Shown here in pieces: positions 26,307 to 35,500 of a DNA stretch of 64,000 nt. The notes below the pieces were generated by a model that saw only the letters and a list, made by a program, of their open reading frames with translations, was not told where the DNA came from and made no database searches. Source of the stretch: Streptomyces sp. NBC_01353 (GTDB lineage Bacteria; Actinomycetota; Actinomycetes; Streptomycetales; Streptomycetaceae); assembly GCF_036237275.1 (NCBI RefSeq), contig NZ_CP108352.1, positions 1,116,001-1,180,000 on the forward strand. Direction: 5' to 3'. How positions within the stretch are numbered: the stretch's first letter is position 1; each line of letters starts with the position of its first letter. A program made the position numbers and the translations under genes.

Positions 26307-27281
26307 TCAGCCCTTGACGGCGCCGGTGAGGACGCCCTTGGTGAAGAACCGCTGGAGGAAGGGGTAGACGAGCAGGATCGGTACGACCGCGACGACGAGC
26401 ACGGCCATCTGGACCGCCTGCTGCGGGGCCACGGCCTCTCCCACGGAGCCGTCGGCGAGGCTCTGCCCCTGGAGGACGAAGGTGCGCAGCACCATCGGCA
26501 GCGGCCACTTGTCGTTGTCGCCGAGATAGAGGAGGGCGTTGAAGTACGCGTTCCAGTAGGCGACCGCGTAGAAGAGGCCGACCACGGCGATGACCGCCTT
26601 GGACAGCGGCAGCACGATCTGCACGAGGATCCGAAGGTCGCCGGCGCCGTCGACCTTCGCGGCGTCGTACAGCTCCTCGGGCAGGTTCATGAAGAAGGCC
26701 CGCATGACGACGAGGTTGAAGGCACTGACCATGGTCGGCAGGACGAGGGCGGCGAAGGTGTTGTAGAGGCCCAGCTCCTTCACCAGGAGGAAGTTGGGGA
26801 TGACGCCCGCGTGGAAGAGCATGGTGAACAGGGCGGTCATCAGGATGAAGCGGGAACCGACCACGTCCCGGCGCGAGAGGCCGTACGCCATGCCGATCGT
26901 GCAGAGCAGGCTGGCGAGCGTGCCGACGAGGGTGACGCCCAGGCTGACCAGGAGGGCGCGAGTGACGACGCCGCCGGTGAACACGGTGCGGTAGGCGTCG
27001 AGGTTGGGATGGTCGGGCCACAGGACGAGCCCGCTGGACGTGATGATGTCGCGCTGCGAGGCGAAGCTCGTGCCGATCACGCCGAGCAGCGGGTACGCGA
27101 CCAGCGCCACGACGACGACGATGACGAGCGCCTTGCCGACGAGGCCGAGCTTCGTCGGCTGTTCCATCCACGGTGGCCGGACACCCGAGGGGCGCAGCTC
27201 GCGACGGTCGGCCGGCCCGCCGGAGGGGACGGGTCGCGGGAGGGCGCCCTTGCGGCGCGATGTCTTCTCAGCGGTCAGCAC
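26307..27281 (-). CDS. Carbohydrate ABC transporter permease (MalG/YtcP type)
   Basis: A 324-residue inner-membrane permease. After a cytoplasmic Arg/Pro-rich N-terminus there are six predicted helices, and the ATPase-contact EAA loop reads EELYDAAKVDGAGDLRILVQIVLPLSKA. The C-terminus QRFFTKGVLTGAVKG is typical of the YtcP/LplC branch. The start is a GTG at 27281 with AAGGGG upstream; it overlaps the partner permease stop by 14 bases, implying coupled translation. Confidence 0.88.
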   Translation of the reverse strand: MLTAEKTSRRKGALPRPVPSGGPADRRELRPSGVRPPWMEQPTKLGLVGKALVIVVVVALVAYPLLGVIGTSFASQRDIITSSGLVLWPDHPNLDAYRTVFTGGVVTRALLVSLGVTLVGTLASLLCTIGMAYGLSRRDVVGSRFILMTALFTMLFHAGVIPNFLLVKELGLYNTFAALVLPTMVSAFNLVVMRAFFMNLPEELYDAAKVDGAGDLRILVQIVLPLSKAVIAVVGLFYAVAYWNAYFNALLYLGDNDKWPLPMVLRTFVLQGQSLADGSVGEAVAPQQAVQMAVLVVAVVPILLVYPFLQRFFTKGVLTGAVKG

Positions 27282-28224
27282 CGCGGTACACCCCTTCGTG
27301 GCCGAGCCGGTGGGCGAACTTGTTGGCACCGACGACGAGGACGGTGCCGATCACGGCCTTGACGAGGCCGACGGCGGCGGCGGTGCCCCACTCGTTGTCC
27401 TTGATGCCGTGGAAGTAGACGTAGGTGTCGAGGACTTCACCGGCGTCGGGGCCGACCGCGTCGCGCTGGAGGAGGATCTGCTCGAAGCCGACGGTCAGGA
27501 TGTTGCCGAGGTTGAGGATCAGCAGAAGGACGACGACCGGGGAGAGACCAGGCAGGGTGACGTGCCAGAAGCGGCGCCAGGGGCCCGCTCCGTCCATCGC
27601 GGCCGCCTCGTACAGGCCGCGGTCGATGGAGAGCAGCGCGGCGAGGATGATGATGGTGCCCCAGCCGGCGTCCTTCCACATGACCTGGAGCGCCAGCAGC
27701 CAGGGGAACGCGTCCGGGTCGGTCATCATGTCGTAGCGCGGCAGGCCGATCGCCGCGAGGAGGTCGGGCACGACGCCGGCGCCTCCCAGGATCTGCTGGA
27801 AGATCGAGACGATGATGACCCAGCCGATGAAGTGCGGCAGGTAGACGACGCTCTGGACGAAGCGGCGCAGTCTGTCGCTGACGATGCTGTTCAGGAGCAT
27901 GGCCAGCGCGATCGGCACCGGGAAGAACAGGACCAGCTGGACGACGGCGATCGTCAGGGTGTTGCCGGTGGCCGACCAGAAGTCGGGGTCGGTGAAGGCC
28001 GAGGTGAAGTTCGTGAAGCCGACCCAGACGCTGTGCATGTAGCCCAGGTACGGCTGGTAGTCCTGGAAGGCCACGACGTAGCCGAGCAGCGGTGCGTAGT
28101 GGAAGACCACGAAGTACAGGAAGCCCGGCAGGCACAGGAGCAGCATCACCTTGTCGCGCTGGAGCCGCTGCCGTAGCGAGAGTCGGTGAACGGCCCGCGG
28201 CGGAGGGGACGTTGTTTCGGCCAT
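27268..28224 (-). CDS. Carbohydrate ABC transporter permease (MalF/LplB type)
   Basis: A 318-residue permease with six helices, the first at about 26-48 (LCLPGFLYFVVFHYAPLLGYV). The EAA loop is GLYEAAAMDGAGPWRRFWHVTLPGL. It is the first gene of operon A; AGGAC lies upstream of the ATG at 28224. The promoter region to the right carries TTGACG at 28321-28316 (minus strand) with the LacI-type motif immediately downstream, so sugar-dependent control is expected. Confidence 0.88.
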   Translation of the reverse strand: MAETTSPPPRAVHRLSLRQRLQRDKVMLLLCLPGFLYFVVFHYAPLLGYVVAFQDYQPYLGYMHSVWVGFTNFTSAFTDPDFWSATGNTLTIAVVQLVLFFPVPIALAMLLNSIVSDRLRRFVQSVVYLPHFIGWVIIVSIFQQILGGAGVVPDLLAAIGLPRYDMMTDPDAFPWLLALQVMWKDAGWGTIIILAALLSIDRGLYEAAAMDGAGPWRRFWHVTLPGLSPVVVLLLILNLGNILTVGFEQILLQRDAVGPDAGEVLDTYVYFHGIKDNEWGTAAAVGLVKAVIGTVLVVGANKFAHRLGHEGVYRGADR

Positions 28225-28295
28225 GAGCAGTCCTGTTCGGCGGGGAGGCGCCCGATCGGGCCATCAGGGTGTAACGGGTGTCTGCCGCCGGAAGG

Positions 28296-28308
28296 TAGTA
28301 ACCGCTTA
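28296..28308. promoter_or_regulatory. LacI-type operator motif of operon A
   Basis: TAGTAACCGCTTA lies 72 bp upstream of the first permease gene, just downstream of a leftward -35-like TTGACG (28321-28316). The same 13-mer with one transition (TAGCAACCGCTTA, opposite orientation) lies in the promoter of operon B at 39321-39333. Its near-symmetric TAA-N-CG-N-TTA core is LacI/GalR-like. Either of the two LacI paralogues in the window could bind. Confidence 0.65.
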
Positions 28309-28344
28309 ACCCCCGCGTCAATAGGGTGTGTTGAAAAGAAGCCC

Positions 28345-28373
28345 TTGACGCTCCAACTCCCGCTCCCTACGGT
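28345..28373 (+). promoter_or_regulatory. Candidate promoter for the dehydrogenase-LacI pair
   Basis: TTGACG (28345-28350) and TACGGT (28368-28373) are separated by 17 bp, and the GTG start of the next gene lies 40 bp downstream, with GGAGG before it. Confidence 0.5.
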
Positions 28374-28412
28374 TCCCTCATCGCAGTACACGTTTACTAT
28401 CCCGGAGGCACA

Positions 28413-29441
28413 GTGGGAGCCCGCACACTCCGACGGCCGCACACCGCACTGGCCATGGATCCCGCTCAACTGGACAGCGTCTTCCCGCCCGATGTGCACA
28501 CGCGCCTGCTGTCCACGGCGCGGCTGCTGCGACCAGGCCCGTTGACCGAGTTCTCCTCGCCTGCCGCCCGGTCGCTGCTCGCCGAGACGGAGGTGCTGGT
28601 CACGGGCTGGGGGTGCCCCGCCGTCGATGCCGATGTGCTCGACGCCGCGCCTCGCCTGCGCGCGGTGATCCACGCGGCCGGCACCGTGAAGACCTTCCTC
28701 ACGCCGGAGGTCCACGGCCGCGGCATCGTCGTCTCGTCGGCGGCCGCGGCCAACGCGGTCCCCGTCGCCGAGTTCGCCTTCGCCGCGATCGTCCTCGGAG
28801 CCAAACGCGCCTTCTCCCTGGCCGAGCTCTTCCGCACGCGCCGCACCCATCGCACCCCCGCCGACCTGCGCGGCCACCCCTGGCTCGGCGTGCACGGACT
28901 GACCGTCGGGATCATCGGCGCCTCCCACACCGGCCGCCTGCTGCTCGACATGCTGCGGCTGCTCGACGCCACGGTGCGGCTCTACGACCCGTACGTCACA
29001 CCCGCCGAGGCCGAGCGCCAGGGCTGGACCCTCGTCGACCTGGACACCCTCGTCGCCACCAGCGACGTGGTCTCGGTCCACGCGCCCGACACCCCGGACA
29101 CCCACCACCTCCTGGACCGCCGTCGCCTCGGCCTGATGCGGCCCGGAACGCTCGTGGTCAACACCGCCCGCGGCGCGCTGATCGACACCGAGGCCCTCAC
29201 CGAACAGCTCGTCGCCGGCCGCCTCGACGCCGTGCTCGACGTCACCTCCCCCGAGCCCCTCCCCGAGGGTCACCCCCTGTGGGATCTGCCGAACGCGTTC
29301 CTCACCCCCCACCTCGCCGGCGCCCTCGGCAACGAGGTCGGCCGCCTGGGTGCGCTGGCCGTCGACGAACTCGCCCGCTTCGCCCGGGGCGAGCCTCTGC
29401 TGCACCCCGTCCGCCATGAAGATCTGGCGCGCCGCGCATGA
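28413..29441 (+). CDS. D-isomer-specific 2-hydroxyacid dehydrogenase family protein
   Basis: A 342-residue NAD-dependent dehydrogenase of the D-2-hydroxyacid family. The nucleotide site is LTVGIIGASHTG (about 166-177, where the usual GxGxxG is GASHTG). The family motif VVNTARGALIDTEAL carries the substrate arginine, and the catalytic histidine is in TPHLAGALGNE. The start is a GTG at 28413 with GGAGG six bases upstream. Its last codons overlap the LacI start (ATGA), so the two are co-expressed. A role in handling a keto- or hydroxy-acid from the imported sugar is inferred. Confidence 0.85.
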   Translation: MGARTLRRPHTALAMDPAQLDSVFPPDVHTRLLSTARLLRPGPLTEFSSPAARSLLAETEVLVTGWGCPAVDADVLDAAPRLRAVIHAAGTVKTFLTPEVHGRGIVVSSAAAANAVPVAEFAFAAIVLGAKRAFSLAELFRTRRTHRTPADLRGHPWLGVHGLTVGIIGASHTGRLLLDMLRLLDATVRLYDPYVTPAEAERQGWTLVDLDTLVATSDVVSVHAPDTPDTHHLLDRRRLGLMRPGTLVVNTARGALIDTEALTEQLVAGRLDAVLDVTSPEPLPEGHPLWDLPNAFLTPHLAGALGNEVGRLGALAVDELARFARGEPLLHPVRHEDLARRA

Positions 29442-30514
29442 CCAACAGGAAGGCGGCCGCCGAAGGGCAGCGCCGCGCCACCGTCGTGGACGTCGCCCGG
29501 CACGCCGGTGTCTCGACGGCGACGGTCTCCCGCGTCATGAACCGGAACTATCCCGTCTCGGCCGTCACACGGGAACGGGTCGAAGCCGCCGTGCGCGAAC
29601 TCGGCTATGTGGTCAACGCCCATGCCCGCGCCCTGGCGGGCACGGACGGCCAGACGGTCGGCATCATCGTCAACGATGTCGTCGACCCCTTCTACGCCTT
29701 CATCGCGCGCGGTGTGGAACGCGAGGCCTCGGCCGGCAACCGGCTGTGCCTGGTGTGCACCACCCAGGGCGATCCGAAGCGTGAGCTGGGGGCCATCGAG
29801 CTGATGCAGGAGCGCCGGGCCGCCGCGGTGATCCTCGTCGGCGGCAGCACCGACGACCGCTCGTACACGCGTGAACTTGCCCGCAAGGCAAGGGAGCTGG
29901 ACGACGGCGGTATGAAACTCGTGCTCTGCGGCCGCCCCTCGATCGGCGACGAGGTGCCCACCTCGTCGGTCGAGTACGACAACGAGGGCGGCGCCTTCGC
30001 CATCACCGACCATCTGCTGACCAACGGCCACGAGCGGATCCTGTACCTCGGCGGCCCGCCGGCCCTCTCCACGACCCGCGACCGACTGGCCGGACATCGC
30101 AGGGCGCTCGCGCTGCGCGGCGTCCAGCCCGCTCCCGAGCTCGTCAGGACCGGCGCCTTCAGCCCGGCCTTCGGCTGGCGCGAGCTGTCTCGGATCCTCG
30201 CCTCGGGCCTCGAGTTCACGGCCGTCTTCGCCGCCAACGACATGGTGGCCATCGGCGCGCTGCAGGCGCTGGAGGAGGCCGGCAGGCGTGTTCCCGAGGA
30301 CATCTCCCTCGTCGGGTACGACGACATCCCCGCCGCGCTGACGGTGCGCCCGCGCCTCACGACCGTCCATGTCCCGCTGGAGGAGATGGGCCGTCGGGCC
30401 GTCCGCAGCGCGCTCCCTCTCGAGGACGACGACGCCTGGCGCCCGCCGGCGGCCAGGCGGGTGCGCCTGGGCACCCATGTCGTCGTACGGGACTCGGTGG
30501 CCCCCCGCCGCTGA
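29438..30514 (+). CDS. LacI-family transcriptional regulator A
   Basis: A 358-residue repressor. The N-terminal HTH is at about 16-35 (VVDVARHAGVSTATVSRVMN) with hinge helix ending LAGT; the periplasmic-binding-like ligand domain follows (VGIIVNDVVDPFYA, ILVGGSTDD, FAANDMVAIGALQALEE, VGYDDIPAALTVRPRLTTV). It is co-transcribed with the dehydrogenase and divergent from operon A. It is very similar to the second LacI protein encoded at 39466-40590, so the two probably recognise the same operator and related ligands. Confidence 0.9.
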   Translation: MTNRKAAAEGQRRATVVDVARHAGVSTATVSRVMNRNYPVSAVTRERVEAAVRELGYVVNAHARALAGTDGQTVGIIVNDVVDPFYAFIARGVEREASAGNRLCLVCTTQGDPKRELGAIELMQERRAAAVILVGGSTDDRSYTRELARKARELDDGGMKLVLCGRPSIGDEVPTSSVEYDNEGGAFAITDHLLTNGHERILYLGGPPALSTTRDRLAGHRRALALRGVQPAPELVRTGAFSPAFGWRELSRILASGLEFTAVFAANDMVAIGALQALEEAGRRVPEDISLVGYDDIPAALTVRPRLTTVHVPLEEMGRRAVRSALPLEDDDAWRPPAARRVRLGTHVVVRDSVAPRR

Positions 30515-30543
30515 GCGGAGGGCCGCCGAGTCCACTCTCGGGA

Positions 30544-32178
30544 TCAGCAGGCAGGCGGTGTCGTGCTACCCACCGCGACCCGGAGGTTCGCGCCCTGAGC
30601 CGTGACCGAGCAGACCGTGACCGCCGCGTCGGCGATCTCGTCCACGAGCGTCCTGCCCGCGGCCAGGGGCGCGTCAGAGGTGGTCGTGGTCGCGGGCGTG
30701 GCGTCCACGAGCCTGTTGTGCATCGTCGCCCCGCTGGTGACGATGCGTACGATCACGCCGTTCACCAGGGGATCGCTGTCGGTGTAGGCGTCGTACGGCG
30801 GCGTGGGGCGACGGAACTCCAGCGACAGGTAGGTGCCGTCGCCGCGGGCGATGCGGTACTCCTGCGTGCCGCTCTCCCCCAGCACGCCCAGCGAATAGCT
30901 TCCGGTGGACCCGATCCCGACCACCTGCGCGTCCGGGATCCAGCCGGCGAACTGGCGGTAGCTCACGGGGTAGAGATGCATCCCGCCGCCTCCCATGGTG
31001 TCCGTCGGGTCGTCGCCCCCGGCCTGGGTGCAGCTGCTGTTCACCCGCGTCACCGTCCCCGCCGTCGGGCAGTTCTTCAGCGTGGCGGAGTGCTGGAAGC
31101 CGAGGTCGTGGCCGAACTCGTGGGTCCACATCCAGGTCTTGTGGCCGACACCGTTGGAGATGATCCAGTTGCCGGGCTGGGAGGCCAGCCCTTCGAACTT
31201 GCACTCCGAGTGGCGGGAGATGTCGACGAAGAAGTAGTCGTACGTGTCGGGGTTCACGCCCCGTGCCAGTGCGGCCGCCCTCGCGGAGCTCCGGATCGCC
31301 CCGGAGTCGCAGGCGGCCGGGCGCGCGCCCAGGTCGACGTTCTCGAGCAGATCGCCCGTGAGGTCGAGCGCACCGCCGGACACCTCCTGGAGGTAGGAAC
31401 GGAGCGAGGGATGGCCGTCGCCGAGGGTGGCCTGACGGATCGCGGCGGGGTCGGCCGAGGTGGCGTCGTTCCAGTGCGTGGCCACCACCAGAGCCCGCTT
31501 CCGGCCGGTCACGGGGCGGGTGGGCCAGCCGGCGGCGCCGAAGGCCGCGGAGTCCCACAGGCGCATGGAGGTGTAGTCGGTGGCTCCGCCTTGGCCGGTG
31601 CAGTCGCCGACCTGGACGCCGTCGTTGCCGTTGAAGGTCCGCAGGCACGTCCCGAGCCCCGCGTCCGCCCTGTACTTGTTCTGGAGCAGGACGTATCCGT
31701 TGCCCTGGTCCACCGCCTGCCACAGGCGCATGGAGGTGTAGTCGGTGGGGGTGCCCGTGCCGGCGCAGTCACCGGCACGGACGTCGGCGGAGCCGCTGAA
31801 GGTCCGCAGACAGCTGCCGAGTCCGGCGTCCGTCTTGTACTTGTTCTGGAGCAGCACGTAGCCGTTGCCCTGGTCCACGGCCTGCCACTGCCGCATGGAG
31901 CTGTAGTCGGTGGGGGTGCCCGTGGCGGTGCAGTCGCCGACCTGCACGGTGTCGTTGCCGTTGAAGGTGCGCAGGCAGGTCCCGAGCCCCGCGTCCGCCC
32001 GGTACTTGTTCTCCGTCACAGCGTAGCCCGCCGCCAGGGCGGACGTGGAACTCTCACCGTCCCGCTGCTCGGGTGCCGCTGACGCCGGGGCGAACGAGAG
32101 CACGGAGAGCACGGCCAGCAGAGCAGCCGTCACAGCCGGTGGTCTCGCCGAACGAAGGTGCGCGAGGAAGCGGTTCAT
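30544..32178 (-). CDS. Secreted metzincin protease with three 55-residue N-terminal repeats
   Basis: A 544-residue exported protein with a signal peptide (1-35). Residues 57-208 are three tandem copies, period exactly 55 residues, each beginning NKY.(A/T)DAGLG(T/S)CLRTF and ending QWQAVDQGNGYVLLQ or a variant; the two cysteines and the W suggest a ricin-like or other small lectin unit. Residues about 228-544 form a protease domain with the metzincin zinc site HEFGHDLGFQH (353-363), closest in style to gametolysin (M11). Start 32178 has a strong GGAGGAG. It is the last gene of operon B. Carbohydrate-guided protein digestion is inferred. Confidence 0.83.
   Translation of the reverse strand: MNRFLAHLRSARPPAVTAALLAVLSVLSFAPASAAPEQRDGESSTSALAAGYAVTENKYRADAGLGTCLRTFNGNDTVQVGDCTATGTPTDYSSMRQWQAVDQGNGYVLLQNKYKTDAGLGSCLRTFSGSADVRAGDCAGTGTPTDYTSMRLWQAVDQGNGYVLLQNKYRADAGLGTCLRTFNGNDGVQVGDCTGQGGATDYTSMRLWDSAAFGAAGWPTRPVTGRKRALVVATHWNDATSADPAAIRQATLGDGHPSLRSYLQEVSGGALDLTGDLLENVDLGARPAACDSGAIRSSARAAALARGVNPDTYDYFFVDISRHSECKFEGLASQPGNWIISNGVGHKTWMWTHEFGHDLGFQHSATLKNCPTAGTVTRVNSSCTQAGGDDPTDTMGGGGMHLYPVSYRQFAGWIPDAQVVGIGSTGSYSLGVLGESGTQEYRIARGDGTYLSLEFRRPTPPYDAYTDSDPLVNGVIVRIVTSGATMHNRLVDATPATTTTSDAPLAAGRTLVDEIADAAVTVCSVTAQGANLRVAVGSTTPPAC
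31555..32010 (-). repeat. Three in-frame 165-bp tandem repeats within the metzincin gene
   Basis: Repeat units run 32010-31846, 31845-31681 and 31680-31555 (the last shortened). They encode the 55-residue units of the N-terminal domain. DNA identity between units is visibly high, with protein-level substitutions confined to a few positions, which suggests recent duplication or conversion. Confidence 0.85.
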
Positions 32179-32230
32179 CTCTCCTCCAAGGGGCTGGGTT
32201 GGGGGGGAAGGACCGGCCCGACCGCCTTGG

Positions 32231-34117
32231 TCAGGCGCGGAGTTCGGTGCCGTCGGGGAAGCGGACGGTCACGCCTGATCCGTCGTCGACCGTCACCGAG
32301 ACGGCCTCGTGGAGCTCCGCCGGATGGACGGCGTCGCCGGAGAGGACGACGAGGGTCACATGGACACTGCGTCCGCCCGGCAGCGCGGCGGACCGGACGT
32401 ACGGGACGGCGGAGTGCGGGCCGAGGGCGTTCGCCTCGAAGTCGCGGGCCACGGCGGCGGTCTCGTGCCAGCCGTACAGGCCGACGACCGCGCTGGTCAG
32501 TCCGTCGAGGCGGCGGGCCGTCGCCCAGTGCGGTCCGGTGTGTGCGGCCGGCTGCCGTGCGTCGGCGAGCGCGTGTCCGCCTTCGCGGACGGTGACTCCG
32601 GGCGGTGCTTCGACGCGGTGCACCCGGATCTCCCACGGTCCGTGCAGCAGCGAGGTGGTCTCGATGCGGTACTCGGTGTCGTCGCCGGGGAGCCGCGCCG
32701 CGTACCAGGAGGCGGCCCTGCGGTCCCCGGTCCCCAGCGGGTGGATGCGTACCCGTCGACCGGCCCTGCCGTCGGTGTCCACGAGGGCGATGTGGTTGTC
32801 GACCGTGCGCTCCCAGGCGTGCGGGGCGCTCTCCGGTGCGGTGTGCGTGGAGTAGGCGAGCTTGGCGTAGTGCGGGTCGTCCGACGCCGGCCCGGGCTCG
32901 GGCGGGTTGTGGTCGCTGCCGTGGTTGACCAGCCGGACGATGCCGTCGTGCCGGGTGCCGTGCAGCAGCCAGCCCGGTACCGGAAGGGCGGTGTACCGGT
33001 CTGCCTCCTCGACGGGCAGCGGCAGCTCGCGTGCCGTCCACACCTCGTGGTCCGGCGGCAGCAGCAGCCCGAGGAAGCCCTTGCTCGCCCAGTAGGGCGA
33101 GGCGGGTCCCGAGTAGGGCTGGGTGCTGGGCAGGAAGGTGTCGTACCAGCCGAGCGGGAGCAGCCCGCGTTCGTCGGGGACCCCGCGCTCGGTGAAGTGG
33201 CGTACGGCGCCGGACGCGAGACGGCGGGTCAGACCGGGGGCGTACGGTGTGGCACCGCTGAGCGCACCCATCCAGACCGGGGCGACGGCGGCGTACCGGT
33301 AGGCGAGCGAGCGGCCCTGGTGCACGGGCGCGCCGTCGCCGCCGAAGAAGTGCGCGTATCCGCGCAGGAACGCGGTGAGGCGCTCCTTGTGGACCTTGGC
33401 CCGGTCGCCGTCCTCCTCGCCGGCGATCCGCGCCCACAGCAGCGGGTACAGATGCAGGGCCCAGCCGTTGTAGTAGTCGAAGTTACGGCCGTCGCCGTCG
33501 GTGTACCAGCCGTCGCCGAGGTACCAGTCGTCGATCCGGTCCAGGCCGCCGTCGATGTCCTCCTGGGCGTACGGCGCGCCGACGGAGGCGAGGAACTGTT
33601 CGGACACGACCTGGAAGAGCCGCCAGTTGTTGTCCCAGGTGCGGTGGCCGACGAACCCGGAGAGCCAGTCGACGACCCGCTCCTGGACCCGGGTGTCCAG
33701 CCGGTCCCAGATCCAGGGTCGGGTCTCGTGCAGACCGATGGCGACGGACGCGGCCTCGACCATCTGCTGCGAGCAGTCCGTCAGCCGGGGCCAGGCCTCC
33801 CCGGATGCCGGGTCGGTGCCGGCCGCCAGGCCCGTCGCGTACCGCTCGACGAGCCGTGGGTCCACGTCCCCGCCGGCTCCCGCGATCCGGAAGGCCGCGA
33901 GCAGGAACGTCCGCGCGTACCCCTCCAGACCGTCGCAGACCACGCCCGACCAGCCGGCCCGGCCCGGCAGCCGGTACTGGGCGAAGCCGGGTGTGGCGTA
34001 CGGAGCCACTCCCGCGAGCAGGGCATCCGCCACCGCCTCCCAGTGCGCGCGGGTCCACCCGGTGCGCGGCGAGAGAACGCGGTCGGTCGCCGGGAGCTGC
34101 ACGTACGGTGCGGGCAC
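32231..34117 (-). CDS. DUF2264-domain protein
   Basis: A 628-residue soluble protein with no evident signal peptide. The N-terminal two thirds match the DUF2264 family (WSGVVCDGLEGYARTFLLAAFRI, DNNWRLFQVVSEQFLASVGAPY, NFDYYNGWALHLYPLLWARI), predicted to be an alpha-helical toroid like many lyases and glycosidases. The C-terminal part is beta-rich (ESAPHAWERTVDNHIALVD). Members lie in glycan-use clusters, but no activity is assigned to the family as far as I know. The start is a GTG at 34117 with GAGG upstream. In operon B between S37 peptidase and metzincin, so an intracellular step on oligosaccharides is plausible. Confidence 0.8.
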   Translation of the reverse strand: MPAPYVQLPATDRVLSPRTGWTRAHWEAVADALLAGVAPYATPGFAQYRLPGRAGWSGVVCDGLEGYARTFLLAAFRIAGAGGDVDPRLVERYATGLAAGTDPASGEAWPRLTDCSQQMVEAASVAIGLHETRPWIWDRLDTRVQERVVDWLSGFVGHRTWDNNWRLFQVVSEQFLASVGAPYAQEDIDGGLDRIDDWYLGDGWYTDGDGRNFDYYNGWALHLYPLLWARIAGEEDGDRAKVHKERLTAFLRGYAHFFGGDGAPVHQGRSLAYRYAAVAPVWMGALSGATPYAPGLTRRLASGAVRHFTERGVPDERGLLPLGWYDTFLPSTQPYSGPASPYWASKGFLGLLLPPDHEVWTARELPLPVEEADRYTALPVPGWLLHGTRHDGIVRLVNHGSDHNPPEPGPASDDPHYAKLAYSTHTAPESAPHAWERTVDNHIALVDTDGRAGRRVRIHPLGTGDRRAASWYAARLPGDDTEYRIETTSLLHGPWEIRVHRVEAPPGVTVREGGHALADARQPAAHTGPHWATARRLDGLTSAVVGLYGWHETAAVARDFEANALGPHSAVPYVRSAALPGGRSVHVTLVVLSGDAVHPAELHEAVSVTVDDGSGVTVRFPDGTELRA

Positions 34118-34154
34118 GGGGCGCCTCACTTCCTGTGGTTCGGGGGTGGCCTGG

Positions 34155-35480
34155 CTACTCGGCGGCGGCCCAGCGACGGATCGTGGCCTCGGCCGCCGCG
34201 CGGTCCCCGGGCGTGAGCTTGGAGACCAGGGCCGAGTGGTTGGTGTTCGGTGCGACATAGAGCTGGGAGTCGTGCTTGCTCGGCTTGAACTTCTCCGCGC
34301 TCCACGGGTCGTTCTGGCCGTAGACGAACATCATCCGCTCGCCGCGGGTACGGACCCAGTGGTCGACGTCCCGCGTGGCGCCGTTGTCGTACGCTCCGCG
34401 AAGCTCCGCCGGGAGGAGCGAGTTGGGCTGGTAGAGCCCCGGGTACCGGCGGACGTCGCGCAGGTGCGTGAACTTCAGATCGGCCCAGCCGAGCTGGGTG
34501 GCGGCCTGCCGGTAGTACGGGCCGACGCCCGAGGGTGAGCCCGATCCGTCGTGGTAGACGCTCAGGCCGTGGCCGAGCGACCAGGTCCACAGCTCCTCGT
34601 CGGTGGCGGACCGCGCGTCCGGCACGGTGGCGCAGTTGTCGGCCGTCCCGCTCTGCCAGAAGTTCCACACCTGGTCCAGGACCGAGAACTCGTAGGCGCG
34701 GTCGACGGATCCGAGGTGGTGGAAGGTGTAGCCCTTCTGGACCGCGTTGGCCTCGAAGCGGGGCAGCAGGGCGCCGCGGCGCACCAGCATCTCGCGCTGA
34801 ACGGCGTTCAGGGCGACCCGGCACTCGGGGGTGCCGACGGAGTCGAAGAACTTCTCGTAGGTCTGATCGTCCTTGTTGACGGCGTCGTCGGGGGCCACGT
34901 ACGCGACCACCGCGTCCAGGTCCTGCGGGTAGTGGCGCTCGTGGTAGACCTGCGTCATGCCGCCCTTGCTGGCGCCGGTGCCGATCCACTTGGCGGTGTA
35001 CAGCGTCTTCAGGGCCTCGACGACGGCGTGCTCGTCGGTGGCCTCCTGCCAGATGTCGAGGTCGTCCCAGTCGACCTGGTCCGGGCGGGAGGAGCCGAAG
35101 AAGCGGTGCTCGACGCTGACCTGGTTGGCGTCCAGCAGGGTGGTGATCTCACGGGTCGAGGTGGCGAGGGTGTAGCCGCCGGTGTAGAGCACCATCGGGG
35201 CCGCGGTCGACTTGTGCCAGAGCGTCAGCCGCTGCTCGAAGGCCCCCTTCGCGGGGTTCCGGTGGTCGACGGGCTGGGTGAACGTCAGGGTGTAGTAGGG
35301 GTAGCCGCCCTTCTCTCCCACGGAGACCACGGTGAGTCCGGGTATCCCGTCGAGCTGCTGCCGCATGTCGGTGGCGGTGTACTCACCGGTCTCCGCGGCG
35401 GCGGGGCCGGCCCCGGCCAGTACGGCGGAGCAGCAGACCAGGGCGGCGGAGATCAGGGCGGCGGTGCGCTTCGCACGCAA
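34155..35480 (-). CDS. Secreted S37-family prolyl aminopeptidase-type serine peptidase
   Basis: A 441-residue exported peptidase (signal peptide 1-29, ending AAA). It resembles Streptomyces tri/tetrapeptidyl aminopeptidases of family S37: nucleophile Ser171 in GTGASKGGMT, YPYYTLTFTQPVDHRNP near the N-terminus, SVEHRFFGSSRP, and a C-terminal FVYGQNDPWSAEKF and NTNHSALV carrying the Asp and His of the triad. The start is a TTG at 35480 with GAGAGGA upstream. It is 20 bases after the PL8 gene in operon B. It would release short proline-containing peptides from partly digested protein. Confidence 0.83.
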   Translation of the reverse strand: MRAKRTAALISAALVCCSAVLAGAGPAAAETGEYTATDMRQQLDGIPGLTVVSVGEKGGYPYYTLTFTQPVDHRNPAKGAFEQRLTLWHKSTAAPMVLYTGGYTLATSTREITTLLDANQVSVEHRFFGSSRPDQVDWDDLDIWQEATDEHAVVEALKTLYTAKWIGTGASKGGMTQVYHERHYPQDLDAVVAYVAPDDAVNKDDQTYEKFFDSVGTPECRVALNAVQREMLVRRGALLPRFEANAVQKGYTFHHLGSVDRAYEFSVLDQVWNFWQSGTADNCATVPDARSATDEELWTWSLGHGLSVYHDGSGSPSGVGPYYRQAATQLGWADLKFTHLRDVRRYPGLYQPNSLLPAELRGAYDNGATRDVDHWVRTRGERMMFVYGQNDPWSAEKFKPSKHDSQLYVAPNTNHSALVSKLTPGDRAAAEATIRRWAAAE

Positions 35481-35500
35481 GGGAATGTCCTCTCGACGGT

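Noticed and set aside
31555-32010. Regular direct repeats that could suggest a CRISPR array
   Set aside because: The repeats are 165 bp, contiguous, in frame and coding; there are no spacers and no cas genes.
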